A DNA stretch of 47,002 nucleotides from positions 1-47,002 of the forward strand of contig NZ_ADEG01000057.1 in NCBI RefSeq assembly GCF_000177075.1, in the 5' to 3' direction. The stretch's first letter is position 1, and each line of letters opens with the position of its first letter. The notes beneath the pieces were generated by a model. The model ran no database searches. It saw only the letters and a program-made list of their open reading frames with translations, and was not told the origin of the DNA. The translations under genes were made by a program, and so were the position numbers. The stretch comes from Hoylesella buccalis ATCC 35310 (GTDB lineage: Bacteria > Bacteroidota > Bacteroidia > Bacteroidales > Bacteroidaceae). Below, in pieces: positions 1-7,720 of the stretch.

Positions 1-231
1 GCCGTCACTCAAGCCATACCATGTACGAAGAAGTTCGGTCTTGAACAACACAAGGCTGTCATAGCTTGGACGACCAGTGGAACAGTTGCCTTTGGTGTAA
101 GCAATTTCAATAAGTCCACGAATGGGATTCCAGTCAATTATCTGATCAATTTGAAAGAAAAAGGTCTGTTTAACCTTACGATGACCAACTATTAGGTCAG
201 CAAAACTCGGAGAAGAAGGACATTGTTTCAT
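1..231 (-). CDS. IS5-family transposase, N-terminal part (cut by window edge)
   Basis: Reading leftwards from an ATG at 231, 77 codons stay open to the window edge. The protein starts MKQCPSSPSFADLIVGHRK and contains DQIIDWNPIRGLIE and RPSYDSLVLFKTELLRTWYG. This is the usual N-terminal (DUF772-like) region of IS5-type DDE transposases, which cut and rejoin DNA at the element ends. The catalytic DDE core lies outside the window, so activity cannot be judged. An inverted-repeat-like end lies about 50 bp upstream of the start, as expected for a short IS with one gene. The family call rests on sequence resemblance from memory. Confidence 0.8.
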   Translation of the reverse strand, partial: MKQCPSSPSFADLIVGHRKVKQTFFFQIDQIIDWNPIRGLIEIAYTKGNCSTGRPSYDSLVLFKTELLRTWYGLSDG

Positions 232-278
232 ACTATAAAGGTACAAAAATATGATGAAATCAGCAAATTTTGAACAAT

Positions 279-296
279 GAGTTTTGCAGAGGTCTC
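279..296. mobile_element. Terminal inverted repeat of the IS5-type element
   Basis: Read on the minus strand this is GAGACCTCTGCAAAACTC. Many IS5-group elements end in GAGACCTTTGCAAAA-like sequence, and this one sits just upstream of the transposase start. The element therefore probably ends near position 296. The other end and any target duplication are outside the window. Confidence 0.65.
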
Positions 297-554
297 AGCA
301 TTGTTGATAAGAAGTTATAACGTGATAATGAAATCGGGAACTGTCTTTAATGGATAAACAGAAGGGATTAATAATCAAATCTGGATGCTAAAACTACAGG
401 TACATGACTTCAGATGCGATGCGCTTTTAACTCTACAGTCCCAATTTGAGTGATTGAATGCTTAACAAAAAAACAGCCAAAAAGATGAGACATACGCCTT
501 TTTGTCACACGAGCAGGTATCGCCGCTCAAACAAACCCGAAAGACTGTTAATTC
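297..554. other. Intergenic stretch between IS end and CvfB-like gene
   Basis: No convincing gene is seen. Near the right side lies CAAAAAG (478-484) pairing with CTTTTTG (498-504). Read on the minus strand it is followed by GGCTGTTTTTTTG, so it may be a weak terminator for the CvfB-like gene that ends at 555. The rest is AT-rich without recognisable structure. Confidence 0.4.
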
Positions 555-1478
555 TTACTTGCGGGTTTTCTGTAGATAGATGCCATCTGGATCAATCGAT
601 ATGAGGCGACGTTTGTACAAGTCACCAATGGCTTTCTTGTATGTTTTCTTGCTCACTTCGAAGCGACGTTTTATCTCTTCGGCATCACTTTTGTCGCCTA
701 AGTCGCAATAGCCGCCATGATCTTGCAGATATTGCAACAGCGTTTCGGCGAAATCTGCAACCACCTTCTGCCCCATAGGCTGCAACGTAACGTCTATTTT
801 TCCGTCTTCGCGCACGTTGGCGATGTATCCTTTCATGCGGTCGCCCGTGTGAATGGCCTTGAATATTTGGTTATCGTACACCAATCCCGCATGCCGGTTG
901 TTGATAATAACCTTGAAACCCAAGTCGGTTTTCTGCCAAATCAGCAGGTCGACCTCTTCACCCTGTTGATAAGTTGGTAGGCTGTCAGATAAGAAATGTT
1001 CCACCTTGGCAGATGACACGATGCGGTAACTCTCCTCGTCGAGATAGACGTAAACGATGTAACGCTCACCCATCTCCATGCGCTTTTTCTGTTCACGGAA
1101 CGGACAGAACAAGTCCTTCATCAGTCCCCAGTTTAAGAATGCGCCATACTTGTTCACCCACGAGCATTCCAAATAGGCGAACTCGCCAACCCGAGCCAAA
1201 GGTGTTTGCGTGGTGGCAACCAACCGTTCGTCTTGATCGAGATAGACAAACACCTCCAAAGGCTCACCTATTTTGTATTCACTTGACACATAACGTTTAG
1301 GAAGGAGTATCTCACCCTCTTCCCCTCCGTCCAAATAAAGACCGAAATCCACCTCTTTGACAACTGTCAACTGGTTGTAATCGCCCAACTTAATCATCGT
1401 GCGAGCCGATTCACTGGGCTGTTCTCGCTTCTCTTCCGACACATCCTTCTGTGGATGACCTGCATGTGTGTTTTCCAT
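555..1478 (-). CDS. S1-domain RNA-binding protein, CvfB/YitL-like
   Basis: A 307-residue cytoplasmic protein with three S1-type beta-barrel stretches (about residues 30-92, 96-158 and 170-232) and a C-terminal winged helix (about 240-303, ending near VSKKTYKKAIGDLYKRRLI). This is the CvfB architecture, a family that binds RNA and is linked to virulence-factor regulation in Staphylococcus; its role in Bacteroidota is not established. The ATG at 1478 is preferred because it lies 4 bp after the lolD stop. A longer reading from 1529 would overlap lolD. The pair is probably one operon. Confidence 0.85.
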   Translation of the reverse strand: MENTHAGHPQKDVSEEKREQPSESARTMIKLGDYNQLTVVKEVDFGLYLDGGEEGEILLPKRYVSSEYKIGEPLEVFVYLDQDERLVATTQTPLARVGEFAYLECSWVNKYGAFLNWGLMKDLFCPFREQKKRMEMGERYIVYVYLDEESYRIVSSAKVEHFLSDSLPTYQQGEEVDLLIWQKTDLGFKVIINNRHAGLVYDNQIFKAIHTGDRMKGYIANVREDGKIDVTLQPMGQKVVADFAETLLQYLQDHGGYCDLGDKSDAEEIKRRFEVSKKTYKKAIGDLYKRRLISIDPDGIYLQKTRK

Positions 1479-1482
1479 CTTG

Positions 1483-2175
1483 TTATTCCTTGTTTTCCGC
1501 AGGCTCAATGTCCGTTGCTTGCGGTTCAATCAGTCTGCCGTCTTTCATGTGAATGGTTCGGTCGGTCAGGGCAGCCAATCCCTCATCGTGAGTCACGATG
1601 ACGAATGTTTGACCGAACTCATCACGTAAATCGAAGAACAGCTGATGTAGTTCAGCTTTGTTCTTAGAGTCAAGGCTCCCACTTGGTTCGTCAGCCAAAA
1701 TCACCGCCGGATGGTTGACCAGCGCACGCGCCACGGCTACCCGTTGCTTCTCTCCGCCCGACAGTTGGTTGGGCTTATGGTGAGCACGGTCAGTCAGTCC
1801 CATGAACCCCAGCAGCTCTTGCGCCCGCTTCTTGGCCTCACCCTGACCCTTGCCGGCAATGTAAGCCGGAATCAGGACGTTCTCCAAAGCAGTGAACTCT
1901 GGCAGCAATTGATGGAACTGAAACACAAAGCCGATGTGACGGTTGCGAAAGTCGCTCAACTTATCCGATGACAATCCATTGAGCAAGATGTCATTCACCT
2001 TTACTTGTCCGTCATCAGGCTGGTCAAGCGTGCCGATGATTTGCAGCAACGTAGTCTTGCCAGCACCGCTTGGTCCCACAATGCTGACCACCTCTCCCTT
2101 ATCGATATGCAAATCGATGCCTTTCAATACCTGCAGGTTGCCAAACGACTTTGTAACACCTTGAATATCTATCAT
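1483..2175 (-). CDS. lolD: Lipoprotein-releasing ABC transporter ATPase LolD
   Basis: A 230-residue ABC ATPase of the LolD/MacB class. It carries Walker [10 protein letters not shown] (34-42), Q-loop Q86, the signature LSGGE (138-142), Walker B VILADE (158-163) and the H-loop histidine H196. In the Lol system it powers extraction of lipoproteins from the inner membrane by LolC/E-type permeases. No permease gene is adjacent, so the partner must be elsewhere; a MacB-type or other small exporter ATPase is the main alternative. It precedes the CvfB-like gene by 4 bp. A TATCTTTG box lies about 50 bp upstream of the start. Confidence 0.85.
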   Translation of the reverse strand: MIDIQGVTKSFGNLQVLKGIDLHIDKGEVVSIVGPSGAGKTTLLQIIGTLDQPDDGQVKVNDILLNGLSSDKLSDFRNRHIGFVFQFHQLLPEFTALENVLIPAYIAGKGQGEAKKRAQELLGFMGLTDRAHHKPNQLSGGEKQRVAVARALVNHPAVILADEPSGSLDSKNKAELHQLFFDLRDEFGQTFVIVTHDEGLAALTDRTIHMKDGRLIEPQATDIEPAENKE

Positions 2176-2224
2176 AAAAAATATTTCTTTTCTGTCTGCA
2201 TCACCTCATGATGCCTATCATTTA

Positions 2225-2232
2225 CAAAGATA
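2225..2232 (-). promoter_or_regulatory. -7 promoter box for lolD
   Basis: The minus strand reads TATCTTTG, matching TAnnTTTG. Transcription would start near 2218, giving a leader of about 43 nt before the lolD ATG. The box is part of the repeat copy nearest the gene. Confidence 0.55.
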
Positions 2233-2366
2233 GCGCAAGCCGAAGACAAAGAAAGTTTACTTACTTTGTTGAGGCGAAGCCTATCTTATGCAAAAACAGC
2301 GCAAACCGAAAGCAGTCAAACTGCGTTTGAATTGCTGAGGTGCAGCCTGTTTTATGCAAAGATAAA
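2225..2366. repeat. Two head-to-tail ~70-bp intergenic repeats, each with a TATCTTTG box
   Basis: Two diverged copies (about 2225-2290 and 2291-2364) share GCGCAA-CCGAA on the left and TTG-TGAGG-G-AGCCT-T-TTATGCAAA on the right. Within each copy the outer parts are complementary (AAGATAGCGCAAGCC with GGCGAAGCCTATCTT; AAACAG with CTGTTT), so each can fold into a hairpin. Each copy carries CAAAGATA, which reads TATCTTTG on the minus strand, a Bacteroidota -7 box facing lolD. Similar sequences occur between genes in Prevotella/Bacteroides as far as I recall. Apart from these, 2176-2395 has no gene. Confidence 0.7.
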
Positions 2367-2395
2367 TAATAATTTCTGAAAAGCCCCATCGACCC

Positions 2396-4531
2396 TCACC
2401 ATTTTCTCTTACCCAGCGCATTTTTAATCCAGCTGCCCAGCACCTCGTAGGCCGAATGTTCCTCGGTATGTTGCGACTGCGAGAAGGTCATGTCTTCGTC
2501 CTGAGAGCCATACTGATCTGGGAAAATGATGAGCAGGGTCTTTCCCGAGAAGTACTGCCTGATCTCCTCGGCAAGATTTTCCAACGCATTTTTATACGAC
2601 ACCGTTCCCTTTCGCGCCGCCACCACCACGAACATGTGATCGGCCGCAATGGTTGCAGCCAGCTTGGGCACCTCGTTCCAGTGCGTCATTTCCACAAATT
2701 CGGCACGCACCTGATGATGCCTATTCTGCACAAATTGACGAATCAAAGCCAGCGTGTCATCACGACCATGAAACTGTATTCGGCATTCCAACTGGCCTGC
2801 CATGCGCGACAAACGTTCCAACCATCGGTAGAACCCCGGCTCGAATTGCGCTCTCGACGGAACAGCCACCACAATGCGCCGCAAGGTGTTGAGGGGTTGC
2901 ATCAACCTTGCCATGACGATTTGGCAGTTCAGCCCGTTGACCAGACTCTGATGAAACTGCCCCCAGAATTTCTTAGACACCTCCGTGTGCGTGTGCATGC
3001 CAATGATGATTTCGCTGGTGCGAAACTCTTGAAAAGCGTGCTTGATGCCATTGGCAATGTTCACCGCAATGCGCACCTGGGTCTGCACAGCCACATCCGA
3101 CCCGGCTGCGTAGCGACTCACTTGCTCGAGCAAGCGTCTGCCTTTCTCTTGGTTGGCGCGCATGTTCTCATCCTCGTACACCACATTGAGTGCCGTCAAC
3201 GGTCTGTTCAGTTTCTTGTTCCGCATCAGGAGGGCGAGATTCACCAGATGATCGGCATATTCGGGATATTTTACGGGAATCAGCATGTGTTCATCGTTCT
3301 CATTCGCAGTCTCCACGTGGGCCACGTCTTGGTCGCGAAGCGTAATCTTCTGCGCCGAATGTTCGGTTACCAGCGACGAGATGACACAGGTAAACAGAAT
3401 CATGAGCACCACCCCATTGAGCAAATCATCATCGACAAGGTAGACACCGGGGGCCGTTTCAATCTTCATTCCCACCATCACCATGGCAATGGCGCCAGCC
3501 GCATGGGCAGAGGTGAGGCCGAACATCATCGTTCCAGAAGACAGGGGCAGCCTGAAACCGATGCAGGAAATATAGGCTGCCAGCAGTTTGCCCAACGTTC
3601 CCATCACCGTGATGACAAACAGGATGAGCAAGATGTTGCCACCACTGAACAAGCCACGCAGATTGATGAGCATGCCCACGCCGATGAGAAAATAGGGAAT
3701 GAACAGCGCGTTGCCGATAAACTCGATGCGGTTCATCAATGGAGAAACGGCGGGAATGTAGCGATTCAAAATCAATCCAGCGAAAAATGCGCCGAAGATA
3801 CCTTCAAAACCAACAGCGGCACTCAATGCGGCACTCATGAACATCATGAGCATGACAAAGACATATTGCATCACAGCATTACTATAACTCCGTAGAAACC
3901 AGCGTGTAAGACGGGGGATAAGCATGATCATTGCGACGCAATAGACGGCAAATTTAAGTGCGAAAAACAGCCAGAACGTCAGGTTGGCGTCACTTTGATA
4001 CGAGGCAACGATGCCGGCCAGCAGGGTAAGCGCCAACAACAACGAGAGCATGGTAGACCCAACGCTGAGCATCACACTGGGCTTTCGCTGCAAACCATAA
4101 CGACTCACGATGGGATAAGCCACCAGCGTGTTGGAGGCCATGATGCACCCTAACAGTAACGATGACATCACGGAATAGCGAAGGATGGAAACGCTGCTGA
4201 CATAAACCAACGCAAGTGGAATGGCAAAGGTGAGCAAACCGAACGTCAACATGCGGTACTTGTTCTTCTTCACACCCTCCACGTCCATCTCAAGTGCGGC
4301 CAGAAACATGATGTAATAGAGCCCCACATTGCCGAAAAGTTCAAACGAGTTGTCACGATCCAGGATGCTCAATCCGTGTTCACCCAGCAACACGCCTGCC
4401 AGTACCATGCCAATGATGTGCGGAATTCGCAACTTGCCCATAACAATGGGGGCCAGTAGGATGACCAGCAAGACGACAAGGAAAATCAATGTCGGATCGG
4501 AGATGGGAAAGTAGGCTGACAATTGCGACAT
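2396..4531 (-). CDS. Cation:proton antiporter, CPA2/Kef type, with C-terminal USP-like region
   Basis: A 711-residue inner-membrane protein. The N-terminal ~400 residues form about 12 hydrophobic helices with typical CPA features: GKLRIPHIIGMVLAGVLLG near the start, FEGIFGAFFAGLILNR, and a helix with SAHAAGAIAMVMVG. The remaining ~290 residues are soluble and resemble tandem universal-stress-protein domains (VVYEDENMRANQ, IIIGMHTHTEV, MFVVVAARKGTVSY). It probably exchanges Na+ or K+ for protons. The ATG at 4531 is used; a TTG one codon earlier is less likely. It is transcribed away from asd and its 3' end faces the lolD repeats. Confidence 0.85.
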   Translation of the reverse strand: MSQLSAYFPISDPTLIFLVVLLVILLAPIVMGKLRIPHIIGMVLAGVLLGEHGLSILDRDNSFELFGNVGLYYIMFLAALEMDVEGVKKNKYRMLTFGLLTFAIPLALVYVSSVSILRYSVMSSLLLGCIMASNTLVAYPIVSRYGLQRKPSVMLSVGSTMLSLLLALTLLAGIVASYQSDANLTFWLFFALKFAVYCVAMIMLIPRLTRWFLRSYSNAVMQYVFVMLMMFMSAALSAAVGFEGIFGAFFAGLILNRYIPAVSPLMNRIEFIGNALFIPYFLIGVGMLINLRGLFSGGNILLILFVITVMGTLGKLLAAYISCIGFRLPLSSGTMMFGLTSAHAAGAIAMVMVGMKIETAPGVYLVDDDLLNGVVLMILFTCVISSLVTEHSAQKITLRDQDVAHVETANENDEHMLIPVKYPEYADHLVNLALLMRNKKLNRPLTALNVVYEDENMRANQEKGRRLLEQVSRYAAGSDVAVQTQVRIAVNIANGIKHAFQEFRTSEIIIGMHTHTEVSKKFWGQFHQSLVNGLNCQIVMARLMQPLNTLRRIVVAVPSRAQFEPGFYRWLERLSRMAGQLECRIQFHGRDDTLALIRQFVQNRHHQVRAEFVEMTHWNEVPKLAATIAADHMFVVVAARKGTVSYKNALENLAEEIRQYFSGKTLLIIFPDQYGSQDEDMTFSQSQHTEEHSAYEVLGSWIKNALGKRKW

Positions 4532-4550
4532 CAAAGTTAGTATTAGGCAA

Positions 4551-4558
4551 CAAAGTTA
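4551..4558 (-). promoter_or_regulatory. Possible -7 box for the antiporter gene
   Basis: The minus strand reads TAACTTTG here. A second TAACTTTG lies at 4532-4539, immediately before the ATG. The 4551 copy would give a leader of about 14 nt. No clear TTTG -33 element is seen, so the call is tentative. Confidence 0.4.
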
Positions 4559-4706
4559 ATCAAAAAAAATGGATATCACAGTTGATTCTCGTTGAAATTG
4601 AAAAAGGAAAAACGACAAAATACCCACGATGCCACGCTAATCAGATGGAATCGGAAAAGACAATAAAAAATGTCACTCATTATAGGAAGAACAAATGAAT
4701 AATTCG

Positions 4707-4714
4707 TAACTTTG
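4707..4714 (+). promoter_or_regulatory. -7 promoter box for asd
   Basis: TAACTTTG matches TAnnTTTG and lies 37 bp before the asd ATG at 4752. The predicted transcript starts near 4721. No clear -33 TTTG is visible at the expected distance. Confidence 0.55.
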
Positions 4715-4751
4715 TCGGCAAGAATATTTATAATCAACAGATAAGCAGATC

Positions 4752-5765
4752 ATGAAAGTAGCGATTGTTGGCGCAAGTGGCGCAGTGGGTCAAGAGTTTT
4801 TACGCATTTTAGAGCAGCGGAAGTTCCCGTTAGACGAGCTCGTTCTGTTCGGTTCTCAGCGCAGTGCCGGTACAACTTACTCGTTTCGGGGCAAAGACCA
4901 TGAAGTAAAGCTCTTGCAACATAATGATGACTTTAAAGACATAGACATCGCCTTCGTATCAGCCGGCGGTGGCACCTCGAAAGAATTTGCCGACACCATC
5001 ACCAAGCATGGCACCGTGATGATTGACAATTCCAGCGCATTCCGCATGGACGAGGACGTACCTTTGGTGGTGCCTGAAGTGAATGCTGAAGACGCTTTGA
5101 AACGTCCGCGTAACATCATTGCCAACCCCAATTGCACTACCATTATGATGGTGGTGGTACTGAAACCCATCGACGACCTGAGTCGCATCAAGCGGGTACG
5201 CATCTCGTCCTACCAGAGTGCCAGCGGTGCCGGTGCGGCAGCCATGGCCGAACTGCAACAGCAATACAAGGAGCTGGTGGAAACAGGCAGCGTGAAGACC
5301 GTCAGCAAGTTTCCACATCAGCTGGCATACAACGTGATACCGCAAATAGACGTGTTCATGGACAACGGATACACCAAGGAAGAAATGAAGATGTTCAACG
5401 AGACACGCAAAATCATGCACTCGGATGTCAAGACCAGTGCGACGTGCGTGCGTGTATCATCGCTGCGTTCGCACTCTGAATCGGTATGGCTGGAGACCGA
5501 ACGCCCACTATCCGTTGAAGAGGTGCGACAGGCCATTGCCGCTGCACCCGGATGCGTGGTGAAGGACGACCCAACCCAAGCATCGTACCCCATGCCATTG
5601 GAATCGGCTGGGCACGATGACATCTACGTGGGCAGGATTCGCAAAGATTTGGCCGACGACAACGGCATGACGCTATGGTTGACAGGTGACCAAATCAGAA
5701 AAGGAGCGGCTCTCAATGCCGTGCAGATTGCCGAATACCTCATCAAGGTGGGCAATGTGAAATGA
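4752..5765 (+). CDS. asd: Aspartate-semialdehyde dehydrogenase
   Basis: A 337-residue enzyme that reduces aspartyl phosphate to aspartate semialdehyde with NADPH, at the branch point to lysine/diaminopimelate, threonine and methionine. It has the Rossmann motif [10 protein letters not shown] (6-15), DNSSAFR (92-98), the active-site cysteine C128 in NPNCTT, and the histidine H241 in SLRSHSESV. The length fits the family. It stands alone on the plus strand between the antiporter and ridA, so it appears monocistronic. Confidence 0.95.
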   Translation: MKVAIVGASGAVGQEFLRILEQRKFPLDELVLFGSQRSAGTTYSFRGKDHEVKLLQHNDDFKDIDIAFVSAGGGTSKEFADTITKHGTVMIDNSSAFRMDEDVPLVVPEVNAEDALKRPRNIIANPNCTTIMMVVVLKPIDDLSRIKRVRISSYQSASGAGAAAMAELQQQYKELVETGSVKTVSKFPHQLAYNVIPQIDVFMDNGYTKEEMKMFNETRKIMHSDVKTSATCVRVSSLRSHSESVWLETERPLSVEEVRQAIAAAPGCVVKDDPTQASYPMPLESAGHDDIYVGRIRKDLADDNGMTLWLTGDQIRKGAALNAVQIAEYLIKVGNVK

Positions 5766-5835
5766 AAAGCAAAAGCGTATAATCGCAGACGGCCGCGCAC
5801 CCCCTATACACCACATTAGCAGGCGGTTAAAAGAG

Positions 5836-5884
5836 CATTGCCTTTGGCGGTCAAACTCTTTGGGTTTGACTGCCAAAGGCAATG
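5836..5884. terminator. Long hairpin downstream of asd
   Basis: CATTGCCTTTGGC-G-GTCAAAC (from 5836) pairs with GTTTGAC-T-GCCAAAGGCAATG (to 5884). This gives a 21-bp stem with one G/T wobble and a loop of about 7 nt. There is no long T run on either strand, so it may be an mRNA-stabilising or repeat hairpin rather than a classical terminator. The rest of 5766-6018 holds no gene. Confidence 0.55.
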
Positions 5885-6018
5885 ACTTTATGCCCTAATC
5901 CCATTGACATTGGAAATGAATGTTTTACCCCAAGGGAATACTGGGGTATCTTAGCCTTGTCATTTTCTCAAAACAAGTGAGCAAACTATCGAAGAGTTCA
6001 ATGAAAAAGCTAATCACT

Positions 6019-6039
6019 CCCCTCCCTTTCGGGGAGGGG
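6019..6039. repeat. CCCCTCCC/GGGAGGGG hairpin after ridA
   Basis: A perfect 8-bp GC stem with loop TTTCG. It lies 16 bp beyond the ridA stop and is followed on the minus strand by AGTGATTAGCTTTTTC. It may end ridA transcription. The sequence, including the flanking GTTGGGGGAGAGG, resembles a common dispersed Bacteroidota intergenic repeat. Confidence 0.5.
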
Positions 6040-6054
6040 TTGGGGGAGAGGCTT

Positions 6055-6432
6055 TTACCCTTTCACCGCAACACACTCCACCTCTACCAAGGCCTCTTTG
6101 GGCAAAGTGCGCACTGCAACGGCAGAGCGGGCTGGATAAGGTTCAGTGAAGAACTGTGCATACACCTCGTTCATGGCACCGAAGTTAGCCATGTCGGATA
6201 GATACACCGTGGTCTTGATGACTTTGGATAAATCCAAGCCAGCGGCCTTCAACACCTCTTGTGCATTAAGTATGGATTGCCGGGTTTGCTCCTTGATACC
6301 ACCCTCAGGGAATTTTCCTGTAGAAGGATCAATTGGTAATTGACCAGATGCAAAAACAAAGCCATTGGCCTCGATGGCCTGGCTGTACGGTCCTACAGCA
6401 GCAGGTGCCTTTTCTGAATGGATAGATTTCAT
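6055..6432 (-). CDS. ridA: RidA-family enamine/imine deaminase
   Basis: A 125-residue cytoplasmic protein of the RidA/YjgF/UK114 family, which hydrolyses reactive enamine/imine intermediates such as those released by PLP-dependent dehydratases. It shows the family motifs AVGPYSQAI, FASGQLPIDP, the arginine in YPARSAVAV that binds the substrate carboxylate, and VEVECVAV near the end. The ATG at 6432 is chosen because it gives the standard family N-terminus (MKSIHSEKAPAAVGPYSQ). A longer reading from 6462 would run through the promoter. Confidence 0.93.
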   Translation of the reverse strand: MKSIHSEKAPAAVGPYSQAIEANGFVFASGQLPIDPSTGKFPEGGIKEQTRQSILNAQEVLKAAGLDLSKVIKTTVYLSDMANFGAMNEVYAQFFTEPYPARSAVAVRTLPKEALVEVECVAVKG

Positions 6433-6459
6433 GATTGATAGTTTTAAGTAATTACTACG

Positions 6460-6467
6460 CAAATTTA
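6460..6467 (-). promoter_or_regulatory. -7 promoter box for ridA
   Basis: The minus strand reads TAAATTTG, a TAnnTTTG match 28 bp from the ridA ATG. A leader of about 20 nt is predicted. Confidence 0.5.
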
Positions 6468-6490
6468 CACATAATTATTGAAAACGAAAA

Positions 6491-6516
6491 GGGAGAGCCT
6501 TGAAAAGGACTCTCCC
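6491..6516 (-). terminator. Rho-independent terminator of the OmpA gene
   Basis: On the minus strand GGGAGAGTCC pairs with GGCTCTCCC across a short TTTTCAA loop, then TTTTCGTTTTC follows. It lies about 30 bp after the OmpA stop at 6545 and probably ends the whole surface-gene run. Confidence 0.8.
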
Positions 6517-6544
6517 AATGTGTATATGACTAATATAACCGCTG

Positions 6545-7699
6545 TTACTCGGCAATACAGATGGTCACACGGTTCTTATTGTTCTGTGCGAATGGCTGTA
6601 CACGAGCACCCTTCGAATCAGAGATGATTCGGTCGGCTGCAATGTTATATTTCTCTTTCAAGGTCTTTACGACAATCTGTGCACGAAGACGACCTAAACG
6701 ATCGTTGATGCGATTGTTACCAGTACCGGCATCAGCATAACCCGTAACAGATACCTTTGTATTGGGGTTGGCATTGAGGTAGTCTACCATCTCCTTGATC
6801 TTGTTTGCTTCTGTAGCACGAATCTTGGCAGAATTGATCAAGAAGAACACATCACGACGGAAAGGCTCTACCTTCGTTTCAACAACTTCTTCTTTTACTT
6901 CAGGAGCTGGAGCTGGGGCAGGTGCCGGAGCAACATGCTCTTCAACAACTGGTTCTGGTTCTGGCATGGGCTCTGTCTTCTTATAAGTCTTGCCCAAGTT
7001 GATGCGGAATCCAGCCAAAGCATTGAAGTACCAATCTGGGTTGTCAGCTTTCTTTGAGTTGTACTTATCGCTGAGGATATTGGCATTACCCTCTACCAGG
7101 AAGCTGATAGCATCACTCAAGCGGAAAGCTAACTCAACACCGCCACGCCCGAAGGGACGAACTTTAGTTCCATCCCACAGGTTTTGCAACTGATAATCAT
7201 CAAGTTTCTTCAAGGTAGCTGCAATGGTATTCACCTCATCGTTTTTCCATGCAATGTTAGCACCGCCACCTAAGAAAGCTGTTACGTTGAAGACGCGATT
7301 AGGATTCCAACCACAGAACAAATTGGACAGATTGAACATCAAATCCAATCCTGGAGCGACATAGTTGAATTTGTAATCAGCGGTATACGGATTACCGGTA
7401 CGCGCCAACTCATAACCGTTCCAGCCTCCCTTGCTTTGCCAGCCATTGGCTTGCAAACGTAAAGCAAAGACAGGAGAGAACTGATAACCAATACCAAACT
7501 GTACATTGGGCGAAATCAATTTGTCGAATTTAGCTTCGCCAAGTGTGTACTGTGCACCTCCCTGAAGATTCAGGAATGCATGTTTCTTAAACTGATACTC
7601 GTTGTTTTCAGCATCTGTGTAAGTTGCTTGCGCAAATGCGGTGGCTACGCTCATAGACAACAGAGCAACAGCCATGAAAGTTTTCTTAAACTTCTTCAT
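6545..7699 (-). CDS. OmpA-family outer-membrane porin
   Basis: A 384-residue outer-membrane protein. A signal peptide (1-23, ending AFA before Q) is followed by an 8-stranded-type beta-barrel region (about 35-240). A Pro/Glu/Ala linker holds PEPEP and APAPAPAP (about 245-275). The C-terminal OmpA peptidoglycan-binding domain (about 285-384) shows NSAKIRATEANKI, VSVTGYADAGTG and the RLGRLRAQIV helix. It probably anchors the outer membrane to the cell wall and is a major surface antigen. It is the last gene before a strong terminator. No promoter fits in the 21-bp gap from the upstream gene, so read-through is likely. Confidence 0.93.
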   Translation of the reverse strand: MKKFKKTFMAVALLSMSVATAFAQATYTDAENNEYQFKKHAFLNLQGGAQYTLGEAKFDKLISPNVQFGIGYQFSPVFALRLQANGWQSKGGWNGYELARTGNPYTADYKFNYVAPGLDLMFNLSNLFCGWNPNRVFNVTAFLGGGANIAWKNDEVNTIAATLKKLDDYQLQNLWDGTKVRPFGRGGVELAFRLSDAISFLVEGNANILSDKYNSKKADNPDWYFNALAGFRINLGKTYKKTEPMPEPEPVVEEHVAPAPAPAPAPEVKEEVVETKVEPFRRDVFFLINSAKIRATEANKIKEMVDYLNANPNTKVSVTGYADAGTGNNRINDRLGRLRAQIVVKTLKEKYNIAADRIISDSKGARVQPFAQNNKNRVTICIAE

Positions 7700-7720
7700 A
7701 ATTACTGTATTTAGATAAAA

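Noticed and set aside
2456..3895. A 479-codon plus-strand frame opposite the antiporter
   Set aside because: His/Gln-rich antisense frame with no domain, fully inside a recognisable gene.
4489..4698. A 69-codon plus-strand frame before asd
   Set aside because: It overlaps the start of the antiporter on the other strand and both promoters, and its product is Lys-rich without a domain.
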